Of a DNA stretch of 37,055 nt, positions 16,096-24,398 are shown in pieces. The DNA comes from an uncultured Selenomonadaceae bacterium (GTDB lineage Bacteria > Bacillota > Negativicutes > Selenomonadales > Selenomonadaceae): positions 53,210 through 90,264 of the forward strand of contig CAJOMO010000004.1 of assembly GCA_905235685.1 (NCBI GenBank). The letters run 5' to 3'. Under the pieces are notes generated by a model. The model saw nothing but the letters and a program-made list of their open reading frames with translations. It ran no database searches and was not told the DNA's origin. The translations under genes and the position numbers were made by a program. Every line of letters begins with the position of its first letter. Position 1 is the first letter of the stretch.

Positions 16096-16557
16096 ATGGT
16101 ACTGGAAATTGAAGAGATCATGAAGATACTTCCGCACCGCCCGCCCATGCTCCTTGTCGACAGAATTTTGGAAATTGATCCGTTCAAATCGGCAACCGGT
16201 TTAAAAAATATCACGATGAATGAGCCGCAATTTGCAGGACATTTCCCTGGTCACCCGATTATGCCCGGGGTTTTGCAGCTTGAGGCAATGGCGCAGGTTG
16301 GCGGCGTGGCAATGCTTTATCCGGAAGAACACCGCGGCAAAATTGCGCTTTTCGGCGGCATGGATAATATTAAATTCAAGCGCCCAATCGTTCCTGGCGA
16401 TACGCTCATTACCAAAGCCGAAATTGTGAAAGTTCGCGGCGTTTTCGGCGTTCTTCATGCTGACGGTTACGTTGACGATAAGCTTGTCTCGTCTGCAGAT
16501 TTTAAATTTGCCTTGAAAACCAACGACGAGCTTTTCAGTTTGAGGAATAAGGATTAA
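16096..16557 (+). CDS. fabZ: 3-hydroxyacyl-[acyl-carrier-protein] dehydratase FabZ
   Basis: 153 aa hot-dog fold enzyme that dehydrates 3-hydroxyacyl-ACP in fatty acid elongation. The catalytic pair is His53 (FPGHPIMPGV) and Glu63 (LEAMAQVGG). HRPPMLLVDRI near the N terminus is also typical. ATG start with GGGAGAG upstream. Its place between lpxC and lpxA balances 3-hydroxyacyl-ACP use between membrane lipids and lipid A. Confidence 0.96.
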   Translation: MVLEIEEIMKILPHRPPMLLVDRILEIDPFKSATGLKNITMNEPQFAGHFPGHPIMPGVLQLEAMAQVGGVAMLYPEEHRGKIALFGGMDNIKFKRPIVPGDTLITKAEIVKVRGVFGVLHADGYVDDKLVSSADFKFALKTNDELFSLRNKD

Positions 16558-16593
16558 AGCGCAACCGATTTCTTAAACAGGAGCTGAATTGAT

Positions 16594-17409
16594 ATGTTAA
16601 AATTGGAAACCAAAGGCGAAACGTTTATTCACGAGAGCGCGGTAGTTTCGCCCAGCGCCAGAATCGGGCGCAATGTTACAATCGGTCCGTACAGCGTCAT
16701 TGGCGACGACGTGGAAATTGGCGACGGCTCAGAGATTGGACCTAACGCGGTTATCGCGCAGTACACCAGTATTGGCAAAGACTGCAAGATTTTTCAATTC
16801 GCGTCGGTTGGCGAAATTCCGCAAGATTTGAAATTCAAAGGCGAGCGCAGTTATACCTTCATTGGCGACCGCACGGTTATTCGCGAAGGCGCAACGATTC
16901 ACCGCGCAACCGGCGAAGATAACGAGACGCGCGTTGGTACGGACTGCCTTTTAATGGCGTATATTCACGTGGCGCATAATTGCGTTTTGGGCAACCACGT
17001 TATAATGTCGAATTTGGCAAGCTGCGCCGGTCACGCCACCGTTGAAGACAGGGTTGTTATCGGCGGAATGGCGGGCGTTCATCAATTCGTTAAAATCGGC
17101 AGAAACGCCATGGTCGGCGGTATGAGCAAATTGGTTCAAGACGTTGTGCCGTACACGATTGTTGACGGACATCCGGCTAAAGTTGTTGGCTTGAATAACG
17201 TTGGAATTTCGCGCGCAGGGATACCGCTTGAATCGCGGCGGCTGATTAAAAAGGCGTATAAAATTTTGTACCGTTCGGGCTTGAGTTTGGCTGAAGCTAT
17301 CGCGGTTATCGAGCAGGAAGTTGATTCTTGCGAGGAAGTTGAACATTTTCTTAGATTTTTGAGGAATGCGGAGCGCGGAATTTGCCGCGAGCGCCGCGAC
17401 TCTGAGTAG
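16594..17409 (+). CDS. lpxA: Acyl-ACP--UDP-N-acetylglucosamine O-acyltransferase
   Basis: 271 aa left-handed beta-helix protein with hexapeptide repeats visible from residue 15 to about 190 (SARIGRNVTIGPYSVIGDDV). The catalytic base is His128 in YIHVAHNCVLG. It adds the 3-hydroxyacyl chain to UDP-GlcNAc, the first lipid A reaction. The C-terminal helical part (LESRRLIKKAYKILYRSGLS) is normal. ATG with AGGAGC upstream; 36 bases after fabZ. Confidence 0.96.
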   Translation: MLKLETKGETFIHESAVVSPSARIGRNVTIGPYSVIGDDVEIGDGSEIGPNAVIAQYTSIGKDCKIFQFASVGEIPQDLKFKGERSYTFIGDRTVIREGATIHRATGEDNETRVGTDCLLMAYIHVAHNCVLGNHVIMSNLASCAGHATVEDRVVIGGMAGVHQFVKIGRNAMVGGMSKLVQDVVPYTIVDGHPAKVVGLNNVGISRAGIPLESRRLIKKAYKILYRSGLSLAEAIAVIEQEVDSCEEVEHFLRFLRNAERGICRERRDSE

Positions 17410-17439
17410 GGTATAGCGGAGAGGGAAAAGGAGCTATTT

Positions 17440-17479
17440 CTAATCGCTAATCCCTTTACACTAATACCCTAACCCCTAG
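17440..17479. repeat. Low-complexity intergenic repeat, site A
   Basis: On the minus strand this reads TAGGGGTTAGGGTATTAG, then AAAGGGATTAGCGATTAG. It belongs to the same style of sequence as sites at 24337, 33394 and 34039. It sits in the 87-base gap between lpxA and lpxI, just before the ribosome site of lpxI. Confidence 0.55.
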
Positions 17480-17496
17480 AAAACGGAGGTAATTAG

Positions 17497-18300
17497 ATGG
17501 AACGATTGGGACTTTTGGCGGGCGAAGGAAGATTGCCCGTCGAATTTGTGCGGGCGGCGAGTCAGCTTGGCTATGAAGTTTACGCCATTGGACTTTTGCC
17601 GGAGGCAGATCCGGAAATTGCCGATTTCGCCAAAGATTATCAGCAAATCAGCGTCGCTCACCTTAACGCAATTATAAATTATCTTACCGGTAACCAGATT
17701 AAAAAAGTTACAATGATTGGCAAGGTTACCAAGGAATTATTATTCAACGGCAAAGTTCAGCCCGACGCAAAAATGTTGGAGCTGATTATGTCTTTGCCCG
17801 ACCGCAACGACGATACAATTATGATGGCGTTTGTTCACGAATTGGCTATGAACGGTATGACTGCCTTTGACCAAACCGCTCTTATTCGCAAATTAATTCC
17901 GCGGCGCGGCACGATAACCGAACGCCAACCCACAAGCGTTGAGCGTCAAGATATGGAATACGGCTTGCTTATCGCCAAAGAATTGGGGCGGCTGGATATT
18001 GGGCAGACGGTTGTTGTGAAAAATCGCGCAGTTATGGCGCTTGAGGCGATTGAAGGCACGGACGAGTGCATAATTCGCGGCGGGAAATTGGCAAACGGCG
18101 GCGCGGTTGTTGCGAAAGTTTCAAAGCCGAATCAAGATAAACGTTTCGACGTACCGACTGTTGGCAAGCGGACGGTTGAAGTTATGGCGGAAGTTGGAGC
18201 AACGGCGCTTGCAATTGAGGCGGATAAAACTTTGATGGTTGACCGCGAAAGTACCGTTGCTTTTGCCGAAGAACACGGTATAGCAATTGTGGCAATGTAA
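17497..18300 (+). CDS. lpxI: UDP-2,3-diacylglucosamine pyrophosphatase LpxI
   Basis: 267 aa, former DUF1009. Hydrolyses UDP-2,3-diacylglucosamine to lipid X; it replaces LpxH in several phyla. The N-terminal Rossmann-like part (RLGLLAGEGRLPVEFVRAA) and the C-terminal LpxI domain (ERQDMEYGLLIAKELGRLDIGQTVVVKN, shown here only as landmarks ERQDMEYG and DIGQTVVVKN) are both complete. ATG with ACGGAGG upstream. Its place between lpxA and lpxB is the common Negativicutes order. Confidence 0.93.
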   Translation: MERLGLLAGEGRLPVEFVRAASQLGYEVYAIGLLPEADPEIADFAKDYQQISVAHLNAIINYLTGNQIKKVTMIGKVTKELLFNGKVQPDAKMLELIMSLPDRNDDTIMMAFVHELAMNGMTAFDQTALIRKLIPRRGTITERQPTSVERQDMEYGLLIAKELGRLDIGQTVVVKNRAVMALEAIEGTDECIIRGGKLANGGAVVAKVSKPNQDKRFDVPTVGKRTVEVMAEVGATALAIEADKTLMVDRESTVAFAEEHGIAIVAM

Positions 18301-18316
18301 ATTCGGGGTGGTGAAG

Positions 18317-19447
18317 TTGAAAATAATGTTATCAGCCGGCGAGGCGTCGGGCGATATTCACGGAGCGAGTTTAGCCGCTGAAATGAAAAAACTTTCGCCG
18401 GAAGTTGAACTTTTCGGAATGGGCGGCGACAAAATGCGCGCGGCGGGCGTTCGTATCGTCAAAGATTACAAAGAATACAACGTTATGGGCGTCGTCGAAG
18501 TGGTTAAAAATTTGCGGCGGATTTTCAAATTGCTTGACGAATTAGCCGAGATTGTTCGCGCAGAAAAACCGGATTTGCTCGTGCTGATTGATTATCCGGA
18601 TTTTAATTGGCGATTGGCGGCGAAGGCTAAAAAATTTGGCGTAAAAATTTTGTCATACATACCGCCCAGTGCGTGGGCTTGGCGAAAAGGCAGAGCGGCT
18701 CAATGCGCAAAAATCGCCGATGAATTTATCGCCATTTTCCCGTTCGAATTGCCGGTTTACGAAGAGGCGGGCGCGAAAATTTCTTTTTTGGGAAATCCAT
18801 TAGTCGACACGGTTAAAGCCGAATTTTCACCGGCAGAGGCGCGCAAATATTTTGGCGTCGCGGAAAATGAACACGTTGTACTTTTAATGCCGGGCAGCCG
18901 TCACCAGGAAATAAAATTGCTGTTGCCGGAAATGTTGAAGGCGGCGAAAATTATCAGCGAAACGAAACCTGCGCGATTTTTCCTGCCGATAGCAGACAGC
19001 GTTGACGAATCGGAAATTTCACAGCAAATAAAATCGGCGGGCGTCGAAGTCACGCTCACAAAAAAATTCCGCTACGATTTAATGAGCATAGCGGACGCGG
19101 CGGTTGCAACTTCCGGCACGGTAATTTTGGAGGCGGCGCTGATGAATTTGCCGTGCGTCGTGATTTACAAAATGGCGAAGGTTAATTTTTTAATCGGCAA
19201 ATTTTTGGTTAAAATAAATCATATCAGCCTGCCGAATCTTTTGCTGAATAAGCGAATCCAGCCGGAACTTTTGCAGGACGAAGTTAAAGCCGAAACCATT
19301 GCCGCCGAAATTGTCAAACTGTACCGCGGCGAATTTCACCGTGAAAAAGTCGTTGACGAATTGAAACTTGCCTGCGCGAAATTGGGCGATAAGGGCGCGG
19401 CAAATCGCATTGCCAAAAAAATTCTGCGCGTCGCCGAATCCAAATGA
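18317..19447 (+). CDS. lpxB: Lipid-A-disaccharide synthase
   Basis: 376 aa. GT19 glycosyltransferase joining lipid X and UDP-diacylglucosamine. I choose the TTG giving MKIMLSAGEASGD, the standard LpxB start, with GGTGG five bases upstream; the ten-residue longer reading overlaps the lpxI end. Other motifs: YIPPSAWAWRKGRA and LMPGSRHQEIK, and TSGTVILEAALMNLPCVV in the donor-binding C-terminal half. The stop overlaps the msbA start (ATGA). Confidence 0.95.
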   Translation: MKIMLSAGEASGDIHGASLAAEMKKLSPEVELFGMGGDKMRAAGVRIVKDYKEYNVMGVVEVVKNLRRIFKLLDELAEIVRAEKPDLLVLIDYPDFNWRLAAKAKKFGVKILSYIPPSAWAWRKGRAAQCAKIADEFIAIFPFELPVYEEAGAKISFLGNPLVDTVKAEFSPAEARKYFGVAENEHVVLLMPGSRHQEIKLLLPEMLKAAKIISETKPARFFLPIADSVDESEISQQIKSAGVEVTLTKKFRYDLMSIADAAVATSGTVILEAALMNLPCVVIYKMAKVNFLIGKFLVKINHISLPNLLLNKRIQPELLQDEVKAETIAAEIVKLYRGEFHREKVVDELKLACAKLGDKGAANRIAKKILRVAESK

Positions 19448-21168
19448 AAAATTATCGCAGGCTCTTAGCGTATATCAAGCCGTATCTCGGCAGGTTAGGG
19501 CTTGCCGTCATTTGCATAGTCATTGCCTCCGGCGCGAATTTATATTTGCCGTGGATTATCAAAGATATGATTGACAAAGTTTTGGCCGAGCGCGATATGG
19601 CTATGCTGAATATAATTTCGGTGAGCATTGTCGTAGTTTTCGCCGTCCGCGGATTTTTTTACTATTGGCAGTCGTACCTTGTTTCGTACATTGGGCAGCG
19701 CGTGGTTGTGGACGTGCGCGAAGTTATGTTCTGCAAATTTCAGCGAATGCCGATGGCGTATTTCGACAAACACCAAACCGGCGAAACTATGAGCTACGTA
19801 ACAAATGACGTCACGGCAATTCAATCGGCGCTCGTTGACAACTTAATCGAATTTTTCACCGAAGCGGCAATATTGGTCGGCTCAATCGTTTTAATGCTGT
19901 ATATCGATTGGAAATTGACTTTGCTGACAATGGTAACCGTGCCAATGGTCGGCTCGGCGATGAAAATATTTGGGCGCAAAATCAAAGGCGCAAGTAAATT
20001 GATACAGGAACGGCTCGCGGACATAACGGCGCTGTTGCAGGAAAGTATTTCGTCAATTCGCGTGGTAAAATCTTTCGTGCGTGAAGATTATGAAGTCAAA
20101 CGGTTTCGCGCAGAAAACATTTTGAATTTCCAGGCGGTAATGAAAAATGTACAGCTGACCAGTTTATTGACGCCGACGGTAGAATTTTTGGCGGCGCTGG
20201 CGGTAACTTTCATTGTTTGGTTCGGCGGCTACGAAGTTGTCAACGGAATAATGAGCGCGGGCTCGCTTGTGGCGTTTCTGACGTACGCGGTAAATTTGGC
20301 AAATCCGGTTAAAAGACTTTCGCGAATTTACGGGCGAATGCAGCAGGCAATGGCGGCGATTGACAGAATTTTTTCCGTGCTGGATATGGAAGAAACGGTT
20401 AATGACAAACCGGACGCAATTAAAATGCCGAAAGTTCAAGGTCAAGTCAGCGTTGAAGATGTAACTTTTTCGTACGACGACAAACACAACGCACTGGAAA
20501 ATGTGAGCTTCGAAGTTGAGCCCGGGCAAATGATAGCATTTGTTGGACCTTCGGGCGCGGGCAAATCCACAATTGCGAATTTAATTCCGCGATTTTATGA
20601 CGTCAACAGCGGCGCGATAAAAATTGACGGCATTGATATTCGCGACGTAACTTTAAATTCTCTGCGCGAGCAAATTGGAATTGTGCCGCAGGAAACTTTG
20701 CTTTTCAGTACAACGGTTATGGAAAATATCCGCTACGGCAGATTGGACGCGACGGACGAGGAAGTTATCGCGGCGGCGAAGGCGGCTAATGCTGATAAAT
20801 TTATTTGTGAATTGCCAAATGGTTATCAGACGCAGATTGGCGAACGCGGCTTGAATTTGAGCGGCGGGCAACGTCAGCGAATGGCGATTGCGCGGGCGAT
20901 GTTGAAAAATCCGCAGATTTTGATTCTGGACGAGGCAACCAGCGCCCTTGATACCGAGAGCGAAAAAATTGTTCAGGCGGCTCTGGACGAATTGATGATT
21001 GGGCGCACGAGTTTTGTAATTGCGCACCGGCTCAGCACGATTTTTAACGCGGATCAAATTTTTGTTATCGACAAGGGGCAAATTTGCGAACACGGCACGC
21101 ACGCGGAACTTTTGAAAATGGGCGGCGTTTACAGCAACCTTTACAATATTCAATTCAGCAAAGTTTGA
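19444..21168 (+). CDS. msbA: Lipid A flippase-type ABC transporter MsbA
   Basis: 574 aa half-transporter: six membrane helices in residues 1-310, then an ATPase domain. Walker A GPSGAGKST near 367-375, signature LSGGQRQR near 472, Walker B ILILDEATSALD near 493 and the H-loop IAHRLST are intact. It dimerises to flip lipid A-core across the inner membrane; operon position after lpxB supports MsbA over a multidrug exporter. No waaA, kdsA, kdsB or lpxK follows, so the later Kdo steps must be encoded elsewhere. Confidence 0.9.
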   Translation: MKNYRRLLAYIKPYLGRLGLAVICIVIASGANLYLPWIIKDMIDKVLAERDMAMLNIISVSIVVVFAVRGFFYYWQSYLVSYIGQRVVVDVREVMFCKFQRMPMAYFDKHQTGETMSYVTNDVTAIQSALVDNLIEFFTEAAILVGSIVLMLYIDWKLTLLTMVTVPMVGSAMKIFGRKIKGASKLIQERLADITALLQESISSIRVVKSFVREDYEVKRFRAENILNFQAVMKNVQLTSLLTPTVEFLAALAVTFIVWFGGYEVVNGIMSAGSLVAFLTYAVNLANPVKRLSRIYGRMQQAMAAIDRIFSVLDMEETVNDKPDAIKMPKVQGQVSVEDVTFSYDDKHNALENVSFEVEPGQMIAFVGPSGAGKSTIANLIPRFYDVNSGAIKIDGIDIRDVTLNSLREQIGIVPQETLLFSTTVMENIRYGRLDATDEEVIAAAKAANADKFICELPNGYQTQIGERGLNLSGGQRQRMAIARAMLKNPQILILDEATSALDTESEKIVQAALDELMIGRTSFVIAHRLSTIFNADQIFVIDKGQICEHGTHAELLKMGGVYSNLYNIQFSKV

Positions 21169-21170
21169 TT

Positions 21171-21197
21171 TAATGAAAAATTTATTTTCGCCGATAA
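21171..21197 (+). promoter_or_regulatory. Sigma-28 (FliA/SigD)-type promoter
   Basis: TAAT-N15-GCCGATAA on the plus strand, right after the msbA stop and about 72 bases above the LPP20-like gene. The -10 is a perfect match, -35 three of four, spacer exact. It has the same architecture as the promoter at 14613-14639 on the other strand. Confidence 0.65.
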
Positions 21198-21268
21198 TTT
21201 TTAAGGTGATTTTAACATTCGGATTGTAAAATTTAATCGCTTAAGGATAGTTCAAGGAGGTATGAACA

Positions 21269-22090
21269 ATGAAGACAAAATTTGGTTTACTGGGGATGCT
21301 GTTAACGGCTCTGCTGATTTTAACGGGCATTCGCGCAGAAGCCGCGCCGACTAATGTAAATTGGAATCAAAATGTTATCACGGTAACCGGCATAGGAGTT
21401 CCGCCGCGTAATTCTGTTTCAGCGGCACAGGCGCGGGCAATGGCAAGGCGCGCGGCCATGGCAGATGCTTATCGTCAATTGGCGGAGATCGTTGAAGGCG
21501 TAAATATCGACGCCGAAACTACCGTTGTTCAAGCAATGGCAGACGATAGAATTTATTTAAAAGTTCAAGGCGTTATCAAGGGCGCGCAAATTATCGAAGA
21601 AAATATTGCTCCCGACGGTGGCTATGAAGTTACAATGCAAATGCCGCTTTTTGGCGCGGGCGGGCTTGCCGAGGCTGTTTTTGAACGCCCCGAGCGCATT
21701 GAGCCTTTTCCGCCGCCCAAACCTTCGCCTTCGGTAACTGTAACCGTTGAAGTTCGCGGCGGCTACACAGGTCTTGTCATTGACTGCCGCGGCTTGCGTA
21801 AACACATTAACCCCGTTATGAGTCCCGTTATCAAAAATGCTGACAGAGAAAAAATTTACGGCTACAAAAATATCGATCCCGATTTTGTAAATGAGTACGG
21901 TATGGTTAGCTACGCCCGCAATATGGACGAGGCTTCGCGCGCCGGCACAAACCCGCTGATTGTTACGGCGATTGACCTTGTCGACCACAATGCTAATCCG
22001 GTTGTCAGCGTGGCGGACGCCAATTTGATTTTGAGCGAAAACCAGGTTTCACATTTCCTTGACGATACGGCGGTTGTTTTCCTTTACTAA
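21269..22090 (+). CDS. LPP20-like secreted protein
   Basis: 273 aa. Signal peptide in residues 1-26 (MKTK, hydrophobic run, AEAA); no lipobox cysteine, so it should be periplasmic or outer-membrane associated rather than a lipoprotein. The segment about 45-130 (RAMARRAAMADAYRQLAEIV, then VKVQGVIKGAQIIEE-like strands) is the LPP20/FlgT-N type fold found in Helicobacter LPP20 and in flagellar-associated proteins of other bacteria. A proline-rich link (PFPPPKPSP) leads to an unrecognised C-terminal domain (VEVRGGYTGLVIDCRGL). ATG with CAAGGAGG upstream. The sigma-28-type promoter suggests a flagellar or surface role; the exact function is unknown. Confidence 0.75.
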   Translation: MKTKFGLLGMLLTALLILTGIRAEAAPTNVNWNQNVITVTGIGVPPRNSVSAAQARAMARRAAMADAYRQLAEIVEGVNIDAETTVVQAMADDRIYLKVQGVIKGAQIIEENIAPDGGYEVTMQMPLFGAGGLAEAVFERPERIEPFPPPKPSPSVTVTVEVRGGYTGLVIDCRGLRKHINPVMSPVIKNADREKIYGYKNIDPDFVNEYGMVSYARNMDEASRAGTNPLIVTAIDLVDHNANPVVSVADANLILSENQVSHFLDDTAVVFLY

Positions 22091-22104
22091 AATTTATTTT
22101 CCAC

Positions 22105-22142
22105 AAAAAATTAATCCCCAACTTCGCGGCTGGGGATTTTTT
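22105..22142. terminator. Bidirectional terminator between convergent genes
   Basis: Arms AATCCCCA and TGGGGATT (22113-22120, 22131-22138) around a 10-base loop; T runs follow on the plus strand and TTAATTTTTTG on the minus strand. It serves the LPP20-like gene and the GT9 gene. Confidence 0.9.
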
Positions 22143-22145
22143 ATT

Positions 22146-23489
22146 TCAGTGAATATAAAGCGGCTCAATGATTTTCTGCGCGATACGTTCTTTCAAAAGT
22201 TTGAAACCCTTAAAAACAGTTTCCGGTTTAATTTGAGTAATGCAGTGAGGCTTTCCGATAATTTTGCAACCGTAAGCATTATGAGGAAATTTAGGATTGG
22301 CGCATTCCGGCAAAGCGTGAGCCGGTTGAACAATGACATTCGGCACGCCGTAAGGATAATAAACGAGGTGCTCGTCATAGGCTTTGAGCGGCAAATCCGC
22401 TGGAAAAGCCATAATTTCCAAAACAGGAACATTGAGCGTTGCCGCCATATGCAAAGGGCTTGTGTCGTTTCCAATGTACATATCGCAATTTTTTAAAACA
22501 GCCGCACTTTTCCGATAACTGATTTTGTCGGTCGTGTCAATGGTATGCTCGGCGTAAATTTTCGGCGCAGAATTTTTCAGCGTTTCAGCTTGAGTTAAAT
22601 CATATTCACCGCCGCACAAAATTACAAAAGTTGCAGTCGGCTCTTCGGCTAAAATCATTTCAAAAACTTTGGCATACATTTCCGGCGGATAACATTTACG
22701 CGGATGACTGCTCGCCATTGAAAAACCGTAAATTGGCTTTGTGGCTTTTTGAAGGTAAGATTCAGCCACGGCGGCGTCGCGGGCGGTGTACCAAACTTCC
22801 ATTTTTCGATTGGCAACGGGCGCGTGCAAAAAATAATCGACAACCGCCAAATGCGAATCCACCCTGTGGCAAGGCAGCGGATAACGCGGGACAATGTGAT
22901 TGGCAAGATTTATGAGATAATCGTACGGTATCCAGCGCGTGGCAGTCCAGGCGTATTCTTCCTCGGCGTCGGCGTAAATCGGCGTGGCGATTCTGTGAGC
23001 CGCACCGCTCAAATACATTGTGAAGAAAGTCAGCGGTAAAAGCGCCAGCGCGTAACAAATATCAAAATGGCGCGGCAGCAAATTTTTTTCCGCAAAACTC
23101 AGCGATTGAGGGTACATTTCGTTAAAATCGCCGTGGCGGTATTTTATATCGCTCAAAATAATTTTGTCGACGTACGGGCAGCATTCCGCCATATTCAGCA
23201 AAGATTTTGTGATTAGCAAAGTTATCTGCGCGGTAGGATAGAGCCGCCGAATTTCGCGAACTGTCGCCGATTGAATTATAAAATCGCCAACGCCGGCGTC
23301 GTGGATAATCAAAATATTTGTTTGCTTGAGATTGGGCGCGAGCGATTCTCTGTAACCGGCTTCAGTAAATTTAGGCTCGAGGAAATTGATAAATTCCGCG
23401 ATATCAAAACTTCCGGTTTGAATTATTCGGTTGTAAAAATCTTTCAGCGCGTTAATCACAATGTCAATGTTTTTCTGTTCGACTTGCAA
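22146..23489 (-). CDS. Glycosyltransferase family 9 protein (heptosyltransferase-like)
   Basis: 447 aa, longer than typical heptosyltransferases (about 320-350 aa) because of a roughly 65-residue helical N-terminal extension. The GT9 part starts at ILIIHDAGVGDFIIQSATV and has the acceptor-side GDFI loop; the donor-binding signature MYIGNDTSPLHMAATL and the preceding ILCGGEYDL are clear. It could add heptose to the LPS core or glycosylate a surface protein; it is not near other LPS core genes. The start is TTG ten bases after GAGGAGG. It has its own promoter (23525-23553) and terminator. Confidence 0.83.
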   Translation of the reverse strand: MQVEQKNIDIVINALKDFYNRIIQTGSFDIAEFINFLEPKFTEAGYRESLAPNLKQTNILIIHDAGVGDFIIQSATVREIRRLYPTAQITLLITKSLLNMAECCPYVDKIILSDIKYRHGDFNEMYPQSLSFAEKNLLPRHFDICYALALLPLTFFTMYLSGAAHRIATPIYADAEEEYAWTATRWIPYDYLINLANHIVPRYPLPCHRVDSHLAVVDYFLHAPVANRKMEVWYTARDAAVAESYLQKATKPIYGFSMASSHPRKCYPPEMYAKVFEMILAEEPTATFVILCGGEYDLTQAETLKNSAPKIYAEHTIDTTDKISYRKSAAVLKNCDMYIGNDTSPLHMAATLNVPVLEIMAFPADLPLKAYDEHLVYYPYGVPNVIVQPAHALPECANPKFPHNAYGCKIIGKPHCITQIKPETVFKGFKLLKERIAQKIIEPLYIH

Positions 23490-23524
23490 AAAATTTCAAC
23501 CTCCTCGGCGAAAAATTTGAAATT

Positions 23525-23553
23525 ATTTTAGCACACAGAATTAATTTTGACAA
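23525..23553 (-). promoter_or_regulatory. Promoter for the GT9 gene
   Basis: Minus strand TTGTCA-N17-TAAAAT with TG one base before the -10. The -35 box overlaps the last codons of tadA. Confidence 0.65.
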
Positions 23554-24005
23554 TTTCGGCGTTCGGCGAAAAATTTTGTCAGAAGTTCGCGGCAGTCATT
23601 TTCCAAAACTCCGGCGGTGATTTTCAGCTGATGATTCAGCGCGGGGTTATTTGCGATGTTAAACAGCGATTCAACCGCCCCAAATTTCGCGTCTACAGCC
23701 CCGTAAACAAGCCTTTGAACCCGACTTAGTATCAAAGCCCCAGAACACATTGGACAGGGCTCTAGCGTGGCGTACAGCGTTAAATTGGATAATCGCCGCC
23801 GCTCCAATTTTCCGCTCGCCTCGCGCAGGACAAGCATTTCAGCATGAGCCGTTGCATCTTGAAGTTGCTCAATCCGATTGTGATTTGCGCAAACTAAAAT
23901 GCCGCCCTCGTCAACAAGAACGGCACCTATCGGAACTTCGCCTTCTTCGTACGCCTTCATAGCCTCCGCAAGAGCCAGGCGCATATTTTTTTCGTCGCTG
24001 AACAT
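23541..24005 (-). CDS. tadA: tRNA-specific adenosine deaminase TadA
   Basis: 154 aa zinc deaminase converting A34 of tRNA-Arg(ACG) to inosine. Zinc site His54 with catalytic Glu56 (TAHAEMLVL), Cys84 and Cys87 (LEPCPMCSGAL); the C-terminal RVQRLVYGAVDAKFGA identifies TadA rather than a cytidine or guanine deaminase. ATG start ten bases after the upstream 84-aa gene, so the two are likely co-transcribed. Confidence 0.93.
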   Translation of the reverse strand: MFSDEKNMRLALAEAMKAYEEGEVPIGAVLVDEGGILVCANHNRIEQLQDATAHAEMLVLREASGKLERRRLSNLTLYATLEPCPMCSGALILSRVQRLVYGAVDAKFGAVESLFNIANNPALNHQLKITAGVLENDCRELLTKFFAERRNCQN

Positions 24006-24015
24006 TCAATCACTC

Positions 24016-24270
24016 CTAACGCAACAACGCTTCCAAACTCAATCCGCCGGTATAAAACAAAGATTGTGTACCAATGCTCGTCAGTTCCAAATTGTAAGCT
24101 TCGGGAATCGGGCTAGCCTTGTTAGGAGTATTTTTTTTGCTCATAGCTCGCCGCAGTTCCTCCAAAAAAGAACTTTCCTTGTCGCCGTGATTATTGCGGC
24201 TGTCGAATCTGCGTCCAACGTCGTTATCGACCGGCTTAACCCTGCTAATCGGCTCAATGCGCTCAATCAT
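24016..24270 (-). CDS. Unrecognised small protein, 84 aa
   Basis: 84 aa from the ATG giving MIERIEPISRVKPVDN; AAGGAAGGGGG lies eight bases upstream. The longer reading crosses the mdh terminator and is rejected. Hydrophilic N-terminal half rich in Arg, Asp and Asn, a Lys/Glu helix (SSFLEELRRAMSKK), then a more hydrophobic C-terminal tail (SIGTQSLFYTGGLSLEALL). No signal peptide, membrane helix or cysteines. I do not recognise a family. It lies between the mdh terminator and tadA. Confidence 0.65.
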   Translation of the reverse strand: MIERIEPISRVKPVDNDVGRRFDSRNNHGDKESSFLEELRRAMSKKNTPNKASPIPEAYNLELTSIGTQSLFYTGGLSLEALLR

Positions 24271-24314
24271 TTCAAAAACCCCCTTCCTTTCAATTACTAT
24301 ATCGTTATATTGTG

Positions 24315-24341
24315 AAAAAAAAATAAACCCCTTTTCAGGGG
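24315..24341 (-). terminator. Terminator of the rubredoxin-mdh unit
   Basis: Minus strand CCCCT and AGGGG arms around a 4-base loop, followed by TTTATTTTTTTTT. Confidence 0.8.
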
Positions 24342-24398
24342 CTAGGGACACGGGGCTAGTTTTTAATCACTATTCCCTTTTCACTTTACACTCTTCAC
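24337..24398. repeat. Low-complexity intergenic repeat, site B
   Basis: Plus strand GGGGCTAGGG, GGGGCTAGTTTTTAATCAC, then pyrimidine-rich TTCCCTTTTCACTTTACACT. The second half closely resembles site D at 34039. It fills the space between the mdh stop and its terminator. Confidence 0.6.

Noticed and set aside
24290..24312. Possible sigma-28 box (AACGATAT) before the 84-aa gene
   Set aside because: Only six of eight -10 matches and no acceptable -35 at the right distance.
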